64,000 nt of DNA, from assembly GCF_000499845.2 (NCBI RefSeq), contig NC_023756.2, positions 35,785,273 through 35,849,272 of the forward strand. Reading direction: 5' to 3'. Below the pieces are notes generated by a model. The model was not told where the DNA came from, made no database searches, and was given only the letters and a program-made list of their open reading frames with translations. The position numbers and the translations under genes were made by a program. The stretch is from Phaseolus vulgaris (taxonomy: Eukaryota; Streptophyta; Magnoliopsida; Fabales; Fabaceae). Shown piece after piece: positions 1-9,979 of the stretch. Numbering within the stretch: the first letter of the stretch is position 1; each line of letters begins with the position of its first letter.

Positions 1-175
1 TGTGATTTGCAAATTCTAAGGAAAAAAAATAAGATATCACCCAACCAATAAACCTTACTCAACTCATAATTCATTAGTTAAAAATGATAAATAATGTAAA
101 ACAAACTCCAAAGTTCGTAAAAAATAAAAATAAAAAGACATAATAATTAATAAATAATAATAACAAAAATAATAA
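1..175. other. AT-rich flank, no gene seen
   Basis: Very AT-rich sequence with runs of A and AAT/AAC-type triplets. It lies downstream of the stop codon of the minus-strand zinc-finger reading frame and is probably its 3' flank. No ORF, repeat or RNA gene is recognisable. Confidence 0.6.
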
Positions 176-355
176 TTAAGATTGACTACGGTCAGCATCA
201 CTACGACGACGTTTAGTTGAATGACAACTCTTGTGTGCATTCAACTGAAACATGGTATCGAAACCTTTGTTGCATCCAGGAAAATCACATACAAAACTTT
301 TAGGAGGTAACGCAGCCATATTATTTTTGAGTGCATGATTTGTCTTGTGTCTTTT
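176..355 (-). pseudogene. C2H2 zinc-finger gene, 3' part (split by element A)
   Basis: This minus-strand reading frame ends at a TAA at 176-178. It encodes the end of one C2H2 finger (the L..RHKTNH helix part) and a complete second finger of pattern C-x4-C-x12-H-x3-H, starting CDFPGC. A basic tail with KRRR follows and could be a nuclear signal. Element A inserted immediately upstream at 361 with target duplication taaac; the N-terminal part continues in the same frame at 8229-8321. Counting one copy of the duplication, the two parts give a continuous 90-codon frame. C2H2 fingers normally bind DNA, or sometimes RNA or protein; the target here is unknown. It may be one exon of a larger gene. 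It is clearly disrupted in this allele. Confidence 0.65.
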
Positions 356-360
356 TAAAC

Positions 361-1632
361 TGTTCCGTCCGGTTGACCGGGACGTCTTCGTGCGCGACCT
401 CAACCGTCAGCTAGGGACTCCTTCCCACTGATTGCCTGTGAATTCCTGCAAAAAAGAGGACAAAGAGGCGCCCTAGCGGCCGTTTGCACTCTGACGCTCA
501 AGTCAGCCAGAAAGAAACACCAAAACTAATCACCTCCGTCTCTGAGCACCGCGTATGGCACTCTGAAGGTGGTAAGAAATAACTGTGCATATGTGTGTGT
601 TGTCTCTTTCAGGCAAAAATATTTCCCCAGTCACTTGTACGTAACCTTGAAGCACGAGCAAGCAACTAGAGAGTTCTCTGGTAAATTTGCCAAAAGTTCC
701 AACCCTTTTTCCAACATTCTCCGCGCTATTTAAACTACCCAAGCATTTAAAGCGCCTTAAAGCGCTTTTAATTACAAACGTAACGCACTCATTAAAGCGC
801 TTAATTAGAAAACGTAGCGCATTTAAGACGTTGAAACGCTCGGGAGCCATTATAGTACCTGAATGCTCGAAAGGGAAACTGTATTGAATGACTTTTAATT
901 ACCTGGCACCTGACTGAAGGGTGTTTCTATTCTGGCATGGCTGTCGTACACGTGGAGGGCCTCACGACGCCATGACCCCATCTGGGGGCGCTCCTGCCCA
1001 CCTGGGGACGTTTCTACGTGTGAGTCCTCCTGCTGGGAGTGCTACTGCGCTAGGGGTGACTTTTTGGGTGCCAACTCATGCCCCCAAGTATCTAGTCACT
1101 TACTTTGAGAGCGTATCTGCCTTCCTTTTGTACTCTGCACCCGGTTGCCCTGGGCGTGACTTTCCTCTTGAGTCGTATCTGCCCCACAGGCGTCTCTGGG
1201 GCGGCAGGAGCACTTCACGAGTCAGGTTGCCCTTCACTGGTACTATTACTATGGCCTTGAAGCCACCTTTTCCTTCTCTTTACTACTGCCCCGTGCTATT
1301 GGGACCTGAGGCCTTCCCACGGTGTCGCTCCCTCCATGGTCTTTCCTACCCATGGGTATCGGGGAACCACACCGTGATTACCTTACTTTAGCACTGTTTG
1401 ATCTGGCGACACCCTGGTTGGGCGACGCCTTCACCTAGGCGACGCCCTGCCTTGGCGACGCTTCCTCTTGGCGTCTCTCCAACTAGGCGACGCCTTCACC
1501 TAGGTGACGCCTTGCCTTGGCGACGCTTCCTCTTGGCGTCTCTCCAACTAGGCGACGCCTCGCGTTGACTTTGACTCCACCGCCGTTGACTTTGACTTTG
1601 ACTTAGTCAACGCCCGGATACGGGACGGTACA
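361..1632 (-). repeat. Element A 3' LTR
   Basis: Starts tgttccgtcc and ends gggacggtaca on the plus strand, so on the element strand it begins TGTACCGTCC and ends in CA. A TATA-like sequence (ctataat on the minus strand) lies at 849-855. Near the element-strand 5' end is a cluster of five TTGAC plus one inverted copy (1565-1610), resembling W-box cores. A roughly 65-bp GC-rich unit built from GGCGACGCC occurs twice at about 1430-1560. The cross-family LTR block (plus-strand form ctctgacgctcaagtca) is at 489-505. ORFs inside it are not supported as genes. Confidence 0.93.
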
Positions 1633-1647
1633 CAAGCCCCCCAGTCT
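1633..1647 (-). other. Element A polypurine tract
   Basis: On the minus strand this reads agactggggggcttg and abuts the TGTACCG start of the 3' LTR. This is the expected place for priming of plus-strand DNA synthesis. C and B have the same sequence type at the same position. Confidence 0.85.
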
Positions 1648-2124
1648 TAAGCTGAAGACTTGTCTTCAGCGTAAAGACTAAAGCCTCGCCTACGCCGTCC
1701 ACGTGCCCTCCTGATGACGTGTCATTCTCTGCTGACTCAGCAATTTTTCGAATTACTGACGTGACACTTTCTGAACCACAGAGGTATTCTTAATGGCTGA
1801 TTGGACATCCCTGAAATGGGAAAAATAATGTCTTTTAAAGTTGCGCTTAATCGCGTGCCACGTGGCTCATCGTGCGGTCCTTTTTAAGAACCTCTTGCGC
1901 TCCCCTTGAGCGCTTCATCTTGCAACACGTGGCATCATCACACGGTTATCATTTGATGTCCCTCGCGCTTCTCGTAACGTTTAAGTTACCCAAACCCCGC
2001 GCTTGCCACTACTGTTACATCCACTTTCTCTGAATCCCTTCTCACTGTTCATCTTCTCTGAATCTCTTCTCTCGCGACCCCTGCTCATTCGTGCTTCCGC
2101 TCTCCACGCCCTTCAGCCCCAAAG
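1648..2124 (+). promoter_or_regulatory. Putative promoter and 5'UTR of the element A antisense gene
   Basis: This stretch lies between the PPT and the first predicted splice donor of the antisense gene. It has a G-box CACGTG at 1859-1864 inside the conserved string gcgtgccacgtgg, which recurs at the same relative place in element C (22343-22348). No convincing TATA box is visible. The C-rich sequence before 2124 (ccccaaag followed by gt) looks like a 5'UTR exon ending at a splice donor. The promoter role is inferred from position and conservation. Confidence 0.45.
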
Positions 2125-2355
2125 GTATGGTTTTCCCCCTCCTTGATGATTCTCTTCACTGTATGAACTGCCTGGGACTGTCCATATTACTGCATTTCTT
2201 TGGATATCGTTTGTGTGCCTCTTCGTTCCTCTCGTTCCTCTTTTCTGTCATGTGGGTAGGGTTTTCCTAGGGTTCTTCCATTTTTCCCTTTTCTTCTCCC
2301 CAACCCCTTTTCTCTGAACCCTTTCTTTCTCTTTTGATCTTCAGCATTGGCATTG

Positions 2356-4515
2356 ATGGCGAAAACTAAGACCACCGCGCCTCCCCCGCTCCCTAAGTCT
2401 TATTATAAGGGCGAATACGACTGGGCTCCCGACGAACTTCTGGACGAATGTTCCCTCCTGAACTCTGTTGAGGACGTGGAGGCTCACAGGGGGGACCCTG
2501 CGCTCTATAATTTCAATGCTTTCCACAAAAATCACGACTCCCAAGTCCTGGTAAGCCGGGTGCGACCTGGGATGCCCGTTTGTGCGGACTCACGGGATAC
2601 TGGGGGATGCCCCTTCTTCTTCCTCTATCAAATGGTGCTCAAGAGGGTGGGCCTGCGTCTGCCCCTCACTTCTTTCGAAAAAGAGCTACTGACAGAGATA
2701 AACACTGCTCCCGCCCAGCTCTAGCCCAATAGTTGGGCTTTTGTGAGGGGGTTCCAAATTCTCTGTGGCTATCTAGGTGTTCCCTCTTCTGTAGACGTTT
2801 TTCTTCACTTCTTCGAGGTAAAGAAACAGGGGAAGAGCCTATGGATGAGCTTTTCTGGCATCGCCGGGCGCATCATTCTTACGCTCTTCCAAAATTCATT
2901 CAAAGGATGGAAGGGGAAATTCTTCAAGGTACGTGCGACCAAGCGCGATCCTACCATCCTGGAGGGCTTTCCCCTATACTGGACGGATAAGCCCATAACC
3001 ATGAAGGCCTTGGCTTTGGATGAGCTTACCCCCTCCGACCGGGATGTGTGCAAAGCCTTGGCGGGACTGGGGATAGTCTTCGATACCGCCAAACTCATCG
3101 CGAACGAATTCAACGCCCATGGGCTTTCTACCTACTTCGGTATCTGCCCTTGATTGTCTATGACACATTAGTTGTTGTGGCTATCTGCGTGTGTTTGGCC
3201 ATAGAATTTTCCCTCTGCTTCCTCTGAACCAAACTTTACCCTACTATTTTTCGCTGTTGCAGGTTCAGTGATGACTTCCTCGAGACGGCTGGCTCTTGCC
3301 AAATTTTTGAAAAAGGCAAAATCTACCAAGGAAGGCGGGGACGTCGTAGCCTCCGACGTGCCCACCGTTGCTTCCCTGCCGATCCCATCACCACCTGCCT
3401 CTCCTTCTCCCATCGCTGCGGTTCCGTTAGCCATGGCGTCAACCCCTGCCTCAGCGCGTCCTAACAAAGGAAAAAGGGTGTTGATAGTAGACTCCGACAA
3501 CGAAAGCTCGGGTTCTGCTCTGGTTCCTCATAAGAGGAGGGCTACGGGTCTCATTGCTTCACCCGCCGCGCCCCCCGGCGATGGGAACTCTCTCAGGGAC
3601 GATCCTCCCAGTGCCACCTCACCGCCGCCTCCGCCAGTCCACGAGGAGCGAGAGGAAAGGATTGACTTGGTTCCCCCACCTTCGCCGTTGCCGCATCGTG
3701 ACGTAGCTGAAGCGTCGGGCTCCGCCCCTCCTGTATCAGTCCCTGGCTCGACTTCGCGCAAACCCCGGATTCCTCGCTCCATCCATAGGGAGTTGACGCA
3801 GGGCTTCACCGAAGGGATGACGCCGACTGATCCTCAAAAAGGGGGAGGTATGCCTTACTATATGGGGGCCTTCCTGGCGGTGGCAATCAAATGGCGCACT
3901 CAGGCTCGAAATGCCATCAAAGGGAGGGAGGTTCTTCGCAAGCTGAGGCAAGAGGTGGTGGCGTTGAAGGAGGAGAAGCAGAACTGGGGACTCAAGGAGG
4001 AAGCTTCCCAATCTCTGCTAAGACTGGCCCAGGAGGGCAGGGAGGGAACTGAGGCGTACGCGCGAGAACTGGAGCAGGCGCATGCCGCTCAACTGGCCCA
4101 GCTCACCTCCTATCAAATCCAAAACATTGGCCTCCAGGAGGCGGCTCTCACATCCGAGGTGCAGCGGAAAAAACTTGATGAGTTGGATGCTGCTTGGGGG
4201 CAGAAGCTGGGTGAAAAAGAAGACGCATTGACTGCTAAGGCTGAAGCTTTGAGCCTTCTACAAGCCGAGGCTAATAAGCTCCGGGTGGAGAAGGAATTCC
4301 TGGAGAAACAATTGACATCCAAGGATTCCAGGATTACCGAACTAGAAGGGGAGGTCCAAGAGCTGACTGGGGAGATGGCGGGGGCGTTTGAGGAGGGTTT
4401 CCAAGAGGCTCTGGCCCAGGCGTCCTGCGAGAACACGGGCATCAATATTTCGAACTGCGACCCCACTCACCACGTCGTCGACGGGAAGGTCGTGCCCATG
4501 GACTTGGAAGACTGA
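2356..4515 (+). CDS. Element A antisense gene: conserved transposon domain plus coiled coil (spliced; one stop)
   Basis: The predicted structure is a 5'UTR intron at 2125-2344, a coding exon 2356-3139, a phase-1 intron 3140-3262 (donor G|GTATCT, acceptor TTGCAG|GTT), and an exon 3263-4515 ending in TGA. Joined in phase, the reading is 678 codons. The first exon resembles the plant 'putative gypsy type transposon' family, with landmarks FEKELLTEIN, PSVDVFLHFFEVK and GWKGKFFKV. The second exon has a Pro/Ser-rich linker, a short conserved motif around RELTQGFTEGM, then a long Ala/Glu/Lys/Leu coiled coil and an acidic end. One in-frame TAG at 2722-2724 breaks exon 1, just after TEINTAPAQL. The gene runs opposite to gag and converges on it. 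Function is unknown. Extra ORFs 3' of pol, some antisense, are known in Tat-lineage elements. Confidence 0.72.
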
Positions 4516-5469
4516 ACTGCCGTCTCTCACCCGCCACCTTCAGCTTCAAGCTTAACTGCTTTATACTTTACCTTCGTTTTTGATTTTATCTGTTAAAACT
4601 TGTAATTCTTTGAACTACCCGTACTCTTGTTACTGATTTGGGGCGTTCGCATGATTGCCTTTATGTCTTTGCCATATACGATTCTGCTTGTGCGATCTCA
4701 TTCTCATCTTTTACCTTCGCGCGCTTCGATTATTTTATCTGTGTTCTGCCCATTTCTTTCACTTCGTTGGGCGGCTTTGTATGACCGAGAAAGGTCGCGT
4801 GCCAACCCTCACGCCCGTGGAGAGGCTCACCTAGTGACGCCGTATCGTCCACGAGGTGTTTCTAACACCGAAACGGTTCTCTCCATGATTCTTAGCCCCC
4901 GGCGCCCACGCCTAAGGAGAGGCCTGCTACAGCAGCGCCGTATCGTCCCCGGGTGTCTAAAACGTCGAGTGCTTTGGGGGGGGGGGGGGTTCGTTCCCTC
5001 TATGGTCTTTCCTTCCCATAGGTATCGGGGAACGCCCTGCCAGCGATTCGCTGGCGTTTGGCGGTCTTGTCTCCCTCCACAGTCTTTCCTTCCTGTGGGT
5101 ATCGGGGAGGCGACGCCAGTGACTAACTTTGCCTTCTTTGATTTCGTCTCCCTCCACAGTCTTTCCTACTTGTGGGTATCGGGGAGGCGACGCCAGTTGG
5201 TATTTGGGTTGGCGACGCCCGTGACATCTCACGCTGGCGTCACCCTTCACGTCCTTCCGGGCGACGCCTCGGGCGTTACCTTTACTTCGACTTTGACTTT
5301 GATTCTTGCCTTGGTCGACGTTTGACGACAGCGAAGAGCTCAAGGTTTTGTCTGTGCCATCCACGTGGCGCTTCTTGTATAGCTGATGGGACGTTCCGTC
5401 ATTCGACTTGATCCATGTGGCGCTGCTTGTATGGTTGATGGGGCATTCAGTCATTCCATTTTCTGACTC
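4516..5469. other. Non-coding region between antisense gene and gag of element A
   Basis: Contains the likely 3'UTR of the antisense gene, then short degenerate repeats. Two copies of a motif around cgccgtatcgtcc lie near 4840 and 4940. Three copies of a ~38-bp motif (ccctcca.ggtctttcct...gtgggtatcgggga type) lie near 4998, 5069 and 5149. There is also a G-homopolymer at about 4977 and two ~55-bp imperfect repeats at about 5355-5455. The second antisense gene found in element C is missing here. Long plus-strand ORFs in this stretch lack family similarity and are not called. Confidence 0.6.
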
Positions 5470-6855
5470 CTATGGCTCCCCCGAGAGCCTCTCTTCGATT
5501 GAATTCACCCCCCTCGCGTATTTCTTCCGCTGGGAGGCGGTGGGTCCTCCGCCGGAAAAACCTCCAGCAATGGTGTGGACCTCGCCAAGCACAGGCATCT
5601 CGTGTGCTGGTTCATCTGTCGGCGGCGGCAAGGTGGCGGTCGCTGTGGAATCTGCGACATAGTCTTTCAAAAACCCAGTCCTCACCAGCTCATCTAGCTG
5701 GTAGCCCAACGACAGGCAATTATCAATTTGGTGCCCGAAAGCCTCGTGGAATTCGCACCAAGAGTCTTTTCGGGGCCCCAACACCTTGTCGGTCTTCGCC
5801 GGTCGCCTCAGCCTTTCGGCTATGTTAGGCACGGCGATCAAATCCTTCAACTCAACCACGAAGTTGTACCTCGCCGGTCTTGCTATTTCTCTGGCGGGGC
5901 GTTCGCCCCCTGCTGGGCCCCGGGGTTGGGGCTTTCTGGCCTCGTAGAGGCGTCTCGCCTCTGGCTTCTTTCTTCCCGTCGTGGTCTCATTGACCCTGAC
6001 GGGTTGGGCTCGCGCCGGTCCCCTTGGGCGTGAGGGCACGGTGCTGGTGCGCTTCACACATACCTCCCCTTCAGAAGCAATGTGCTCTACCGCCCTACGC
6101 CGTAGTTCAGCGAAAGTCCTAGGGCGGTTGCGGATAATGGATTCTCCAAAGGGGCCGGGGCATACGCCTTTCACAAAGGCGTACACGATCATAGGCTCCT
6201 CTGTTGTACCAACCTTCACGACCTGGGCCCCGAAGCGATTGATATACTCCTTCAGGGTCTCCCCCTGATACTGCTTCACATCAAACAGATCGTAGGAGAC
6301 CGGCGGCGGGGCCTTGTTGGCTAAGTACTGTTCCCTGAATAATCGCGACAATTGGCGGAAAGATGTGATATGACCCTCTGGGAGGCTAATGAACCAATCC
6401 ATAGCCATCCCGGTCAGGGTGCTCATGAAGAGCTTGCACTTGGCAGCATCAGAACCGCCTATCAGGACCATCTGTGTGTGAAATGCGGCCAGGTGCGTCT
6501 CTGGGTCCTCCATCCCGGTGAAGATCGCCTTGGGTCCCGCGAACGTGTTCGGGATCGCTGCGTCTAGGATCTCCTGTGAGAAAGGAGTGGAAAACTCCCT
6601 TGGTGGGGAATGGTTCTCCATCTCGTCATGCCCAGGCCGCCTCCTATCGTTTCTCAGGCCCTGGCGCAACTCCTCATTCACACGGTGGAGCTCTTCGTTC
6701 CGCTCATGCGAGGCGTCAAGGTCCGCCTGCATGCGTTCCTGCTCCATTTTTGCATCCACCATGTCCTGCTGCAGCCCCCTCATTATTTCCAGGACCTGCT
6801 GCATGGATAGTTCTGCTGGGGCTGCGCGTGCTGTGCTTCGTCTAGTGAGGGCCAT
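5470..6855 (-). CDS. gag: Element A Gag (with start of protease linker)
   Basis: Uninterrupted ORF of about 461 codons from ATG at 6855 (MALTRRS). An in-frame ATG 21 bp upstream is not favoured because related copies align from MALTRR. It begins with a coiled-coil stretch (MQQVLEIMRGLQQDM through ELRQGL), followed by the retrotransposon Gag core with landmarks FSQEILDAAIP, DPETHLAAFHTQM, MAMDWFISLP and YDLFDVKQYQGETLKEY. Next come a basic Arg/Pro region and a zinc-knuckle-like C-x2-H-x4-H-x4-C (CEFHEAFGHQIDNC). The C-terminus reaches the conserved HTIAGGFSGGG segment that precedes protease in B and H, then ends, so no DxGSS protease is present. Gag forms the virus-like particle in the cytoplasm. 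An intact gag in a pol-less element suggests retention for packaging. Confidence 0.9.
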   Translation of the reverse strand: MALTRRSTARAAPAELSMQQVLEIMRGLQQDMVDAKMEQERMQADLDASHERNEELHRVNEELRQGLRNDRRRPGHDEMENHSPPREFSTPFSQEILDAAIPNTFAGPKAIFTGMEDPETHLAAFHTQMVLIGGSDAAKCKLFMSTLTGMAMDWFISLPEGHITSFRQLSRLFREQYLANKAPPPVSYDLFDVKQYQGETLKEYINRFGAQVVKVGTTEEPMIVYAFVKGVCPGPFGESIIRNRPRTFAELRRRAVEHIASEGEVCVKRTSTVPSRPRGPARAQPVRVNETTTGRKKPEARRLYEARKPQPRGPAGGERPAREIARPARYNFVVELKDLIAVPNIAERLRRPAKTDKVLGPRKDSWCEFHEAFGHQIDNCLSLGYQLDELVRTGFLKDYVADSTATATLPPPTDEPAHEMPVLGEVHTIAGGFSGGGPTASQRKKYARGVNSIEERLSGEP

Positions 6856-6933
6856 TGTCACTCCAACCTCCTTCAACGTTACTGTAACTTGGTAGATTTT
6901 CTCGAACTTGTGATGGGACTGATGTTTTATATC

Positions 6934-6952
6934 GGCCCCACGGTGGGCGCCA
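6934..6952 (-). other. Element A primer binding site
   Basis: The minus strand reads tggcgcccaccgtggggcc, two bases inside the 5' LTR. The same site follows the 5' LTRs of B and H. Its complement ends in CCA as a tRNA 3' end would; I do not assign the tRNA. Confidence 0.88.
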
Positions 6953-6954
6953 AA

Positions 6955-8228
6955 TGTTCCGTCCGGTTGACCGGGACGTCTTCGTGTGCGACCTCAACCG
7001 TCAGCTAGGGACTCCTTCCCACTGATTGCCTGTGAATTCCTGCAAAAAAGAGGACAAAGAGGCGCCCTAGCGGCCGTTTGCACTCCGACGCTCAAGTCAG
7101 CCAGCAAGAAACACCAAAACTAATCACCTCCGTCTCTGAGCACCGCGTATGGCACTCTGAAGGTGGTAAGAATTAACTGTGCATATGTGTGTGTGTTGTC
7201 TCTTTCAGGAAAAAATATTTCCCCAGTCACTTGTACGTAACCTTGAAGCACGAGCAAGCAACTAGAGAGTTCTCTGGTAAATTTGCCAAAAGTTCCAACC
7301 CTTCTTCCAACATTCTCCGCGCTATTTAAACTACCCAAGCATTTAAAGCGCCTTAAAGCGCTTTTAATTACAAACGTAACGCACTCATTAAAGCGCTTAA
7401 TTAGAAAACGTAGCGCATTTAAGACGTTGAAACGCTCGGGAGCCATTATAGTACCTGAATGCTCGAAAGGGAAACTGTATTGAATGACTTTTAATTACCT
7501 GGCACCTGACTGAAGGGTGTTTCTATTCTGGCATGGCTGTCGTACACGTGGAGGGCCTCACGACGCCATGACCCCATCTGGGGGCGCTCCTGCCCACCTG
7601 GGGACGTTTCTACGTGTGAGTCCTCCTGCTGGGAGTGCTACTGCGCTAGGGGTGACTTTTTGGGTGCCAACTCATGCCCCCAAGTATCTAGTCACTTACT
7701 TTGAGAGCGTATCTGCCTTCCTTTTGTACTCTGCACCCGGTTGCCCTGGGCGTGACTTTCCTCTTGAGTCGTATCTGCCCCACAGGCGTCTCTGGGGCGG
7801 CAGGAGCACTTCACGAGTCAGGCTGCCCTTCACTGGTACTATTATTATGGCCTTGAAGCCACCTTTTCCTTCTCTTTACTATTGCCCCGTGCTATTGGGA
7901 CCTGAGGCCTTCCCACGGCGTCGCTCCCTCCATGGTCTTTCCTACCCATGGGTATCGGGGAACCACACCGTGATTACCTTACTTTAGCACTGTTTGATCT
8001 GGCGACACCATGGTTGGGCGACGCCTTCACCTAGGCGACGCCCTGCCTTGGCGACGCTTCCTCTTGGCGTCTCTCCAACTAGGCGACGCCTTCACCTAGG
8101 CGACGCCTTGCCTTGGCGACGCTTCCTCTTGGCGTCTCTCCAACTAGGCGACGCCTCGCGTTGACTTTGACTCCACCGCCGTTGACTTTGACTTTGACTT
8201 AGTCAACGCCCGGATACGGGACGGTACA
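6955..8228 (-). repeat. Element A 5' LTR
   Basis: Direct copy of 361-1632 with about a dozen substitutions and a 2-bp longer TG run near 7190. It carries the same TATA-like site (about 7445-7451), W-box-type cluster (about 8158-8206) and GGCGACGCC repeats. It would drive the gag transcript leftwards. TSD taaac follows at 8229-8233. Confidence 0.93.
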
Positions 8229-8321
8229 TAAACCACTTTTGGTTGTCATTTCTTCACCACATATGTAACATGTGTAATCCCTCCAATCCTCATTCTCCTC
8301 CTTTCCGCAACAATTGAACAT
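8229..8321 (-). pseudogene. C2H2 zinc-finger gene, 5' part (split by element A)
   Basis: The minus-strand frame starts at ATG 8321 (MFNCCGKEEN) and carries most of a C2H2 finger: C-x2-C (CYIC), then the linker up to the leucine before the first histidine. The histidines lie across the insertion at 176-355. Eight codons upstream of the ATG is an in-frame TAA, so either this is the true start or it is an exon preceded by an acceptor (ttaaag just before the ATG). The insertion point falls inside the recognition helix of finger one. Confidence 0.62.
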
Positions 8322-9065
8322 CTTTAAATTTGAATATTAATGGGATGCAAGTGTCGACAATCACAAGCAATAAATCACACCTTTATATACTATTTGTTAG
8401 CTCAAAACTTTTTTTTAAACAAAAATTCCATTTTAAACATATTAATTTCATAAACTTTATTTTGTCACTTTATAACCGTTACATGTTATTTTCTGGGGTG
8501 TTACAAATTTCATATCCCAAATTGATTTTAAAAATTATGCAAATTAAATTTTAAATCATGCTTTTTTTTTTTATAATTCACATGCAAAATTTAATACTTC
8601 ATTAAAACATGATAATTTGCTTAATTTTTTTTTAAAGTGATTTTCTTCAAGACTTAGGATTCAATTATCTTAATCCACCGTTAGAAGTTACTTAATTAAC
8701 AATATCATGTCTATACAACTTTTGTTATACAATATGTTATTTAAAAAAGAACCTACAGATGTTTTTGTTATGAAATATGGTCATTTTTGTGGTTTTCGTA
8801 TTTAAATTTTTTATCATCCTTGTAAGTTTATTTTTCAGTTTTACTTTTGGTTCTTGCAATTAATTTTATTTCCTTTAAATTTTTTTTTTATAATATATAA
8901 ATTATATATTTTAATCATTAAATTTTTCAGGAAATAATAATTCAAAGTGAAATTATTGTCTCAAAAGAATTAAAAAAGTAATAAGAACTGAAATAAAAAT
9001 TAGAAGGACAAAGAATATGAAAATTATAGAAATTACTATAGAAATTATTAGTAAAAATTGACTAT
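8322..9065. other. AT-rich host-like flank, no gene seen
   Basis: AT-rich sequence upstream of the zinc-finger frame and left of the first B LTR, with T and A homopolymers. No reading frame with recognisable similarity, no RNA gene and no LTR end. It may hold the promoter or an intron of the zinc-finger gene. Confidence 0.5.
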
Positions 9066-9911
9066 TGTACCGATCATTCTTCGAGCGTTGTTGATCACTG
9101 GTACTATTGGTGCCACGTAAGCCGGGTCCCACGAGCGGCGTGAGCCAGTATCTCGTGAAGCACATGTGCCAAGAAACCAAAGAGTGGTTAGACATCGGTC
9201 ACCCGGATGTACGACGTGCCACTAGACAGTGTTTAGAGGTCGGACACCGGGACCCAAACAACAGAGCTGGGCCTCGAGAGGTGGATCCCAGACCACACAC
9301 CAGTTATCAGAAAAGGGAGAAGTCTAGGGTACGAGAGTCCATGCGTGTAATGTGGATGACGCGTTTAGGCGTAACACAAGTATAGAGCCATTGGAAAGAT
9401 ATGACCTGTGAAGTTTGCATTCCAGGGACGAGCTGCATGCATGGCACGTGAACAACAAGGGCACTTTCAAAGGCGGGTGACCCCAGAGATCAGGTGCACG
9501 AGGAGGCACCCAGGTGGTCACCCCGTTAGAGGTTGCACTCCAGTTAGGGAACCCACGCGCTAGGTTATCCTAAGAGTAGGGTAACAACAGTATTGGGCCC
9601 GCCCCATCAGAAAAGCCCATTTTGGGTAAAGAGGAAACCCTAGTTTCAGTCTATAAAAAGGAAGGTAACAAACTTGGCAAGGTACGCTATTCATTTGTGC
9701 CGCTTAACACACACACAGTGACAATTATACAGTTTGGTGTTTCCTAGCCCTAAAACTGACTTGAGGGTCGGAGTGCAAACGACCTCTAGGGCGCCCTTTG
9801 TCTTTGTATTTTCAGGCATTCATCACACGAAAGGCACGTGCAAACGCAGGGATTTAGGACGTGAGAGTGATGTAGGTGCACGAAGGCGTTTCGGGTCAAC
9901 CGGCAGGAACA
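9066..9911 (+). repeat. Element B LTR 1 (5')
   Basis: Begins tgtaccgatc and ends ccggcaggaaca. TATA box TATAAAAA at 9652-9659. The cross-family block (here gacttgagggtcggag) is at 9758-9773. It is followed two bases later by the PBS. Confidence 0.9.
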
Positions 9912-9913
9912 TT

Positions 9914-9931
9914 TGGCGCCCACCGTGGGGC
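9914..9931 (+). other. Element B1 primer binding site
   Basis: Reads tggcgcccaccgtggggc, the same site as in A, B2 and H. Confidence 0.88.
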
Positions 9932-9979
9932 ACGATACAAAATATTGTCCAACCAGCAAGAACCAGACAGATCCAGGAG

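Larger units (their letters stand above)
361..8228 (-). mobile_element. Element A: pol-less Tat-type Ty3/gypsy element with gag and antisense gene
   Basis: Complete minus-strand LTR retrotransposon bounded by TSD taaac at 356-360 and 8229-8233. The LTRs are 1272 and 1274 bp and differ by about a dozen bases by eye, so insertion was recent. The PBS is inside the right LTR (6934-6952) and the PPT inside the left LTR (about 1633-1647). The internal region has one long gag ORF (minus) and an opposite-strand spliced gene (2356-4515). Protease active site, RT, RNase H and integrase are all absent, so it must have moved with enzymes supplied in trans, like the TR-GAG class of non-autonomous elements. 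Element C is a longer relative. Confidence 0.92.

Noticed and set aside
921..1391. 156-codon plus-strand ORF in the A LTR, repeated at 7517-7987
   Set aside because: It is duplicated only because the LTR is duplicated, runs antisense in the LTR, has no recognisable domain, and the diverged C LTR does not keep the frame.
2722..2724. TAG in the A domain exon as a programmed readthrough
   Set aside because: C and B2 have sense codons at the matching place, no readthrough context is visible, and it is simplest as a mutation.
4627..5325. 232-codon plus-strand ORF after the A antisense gene
   Set aside because: Built from short degenerate repeats and a G-run, with no counterpart in C and no domain.
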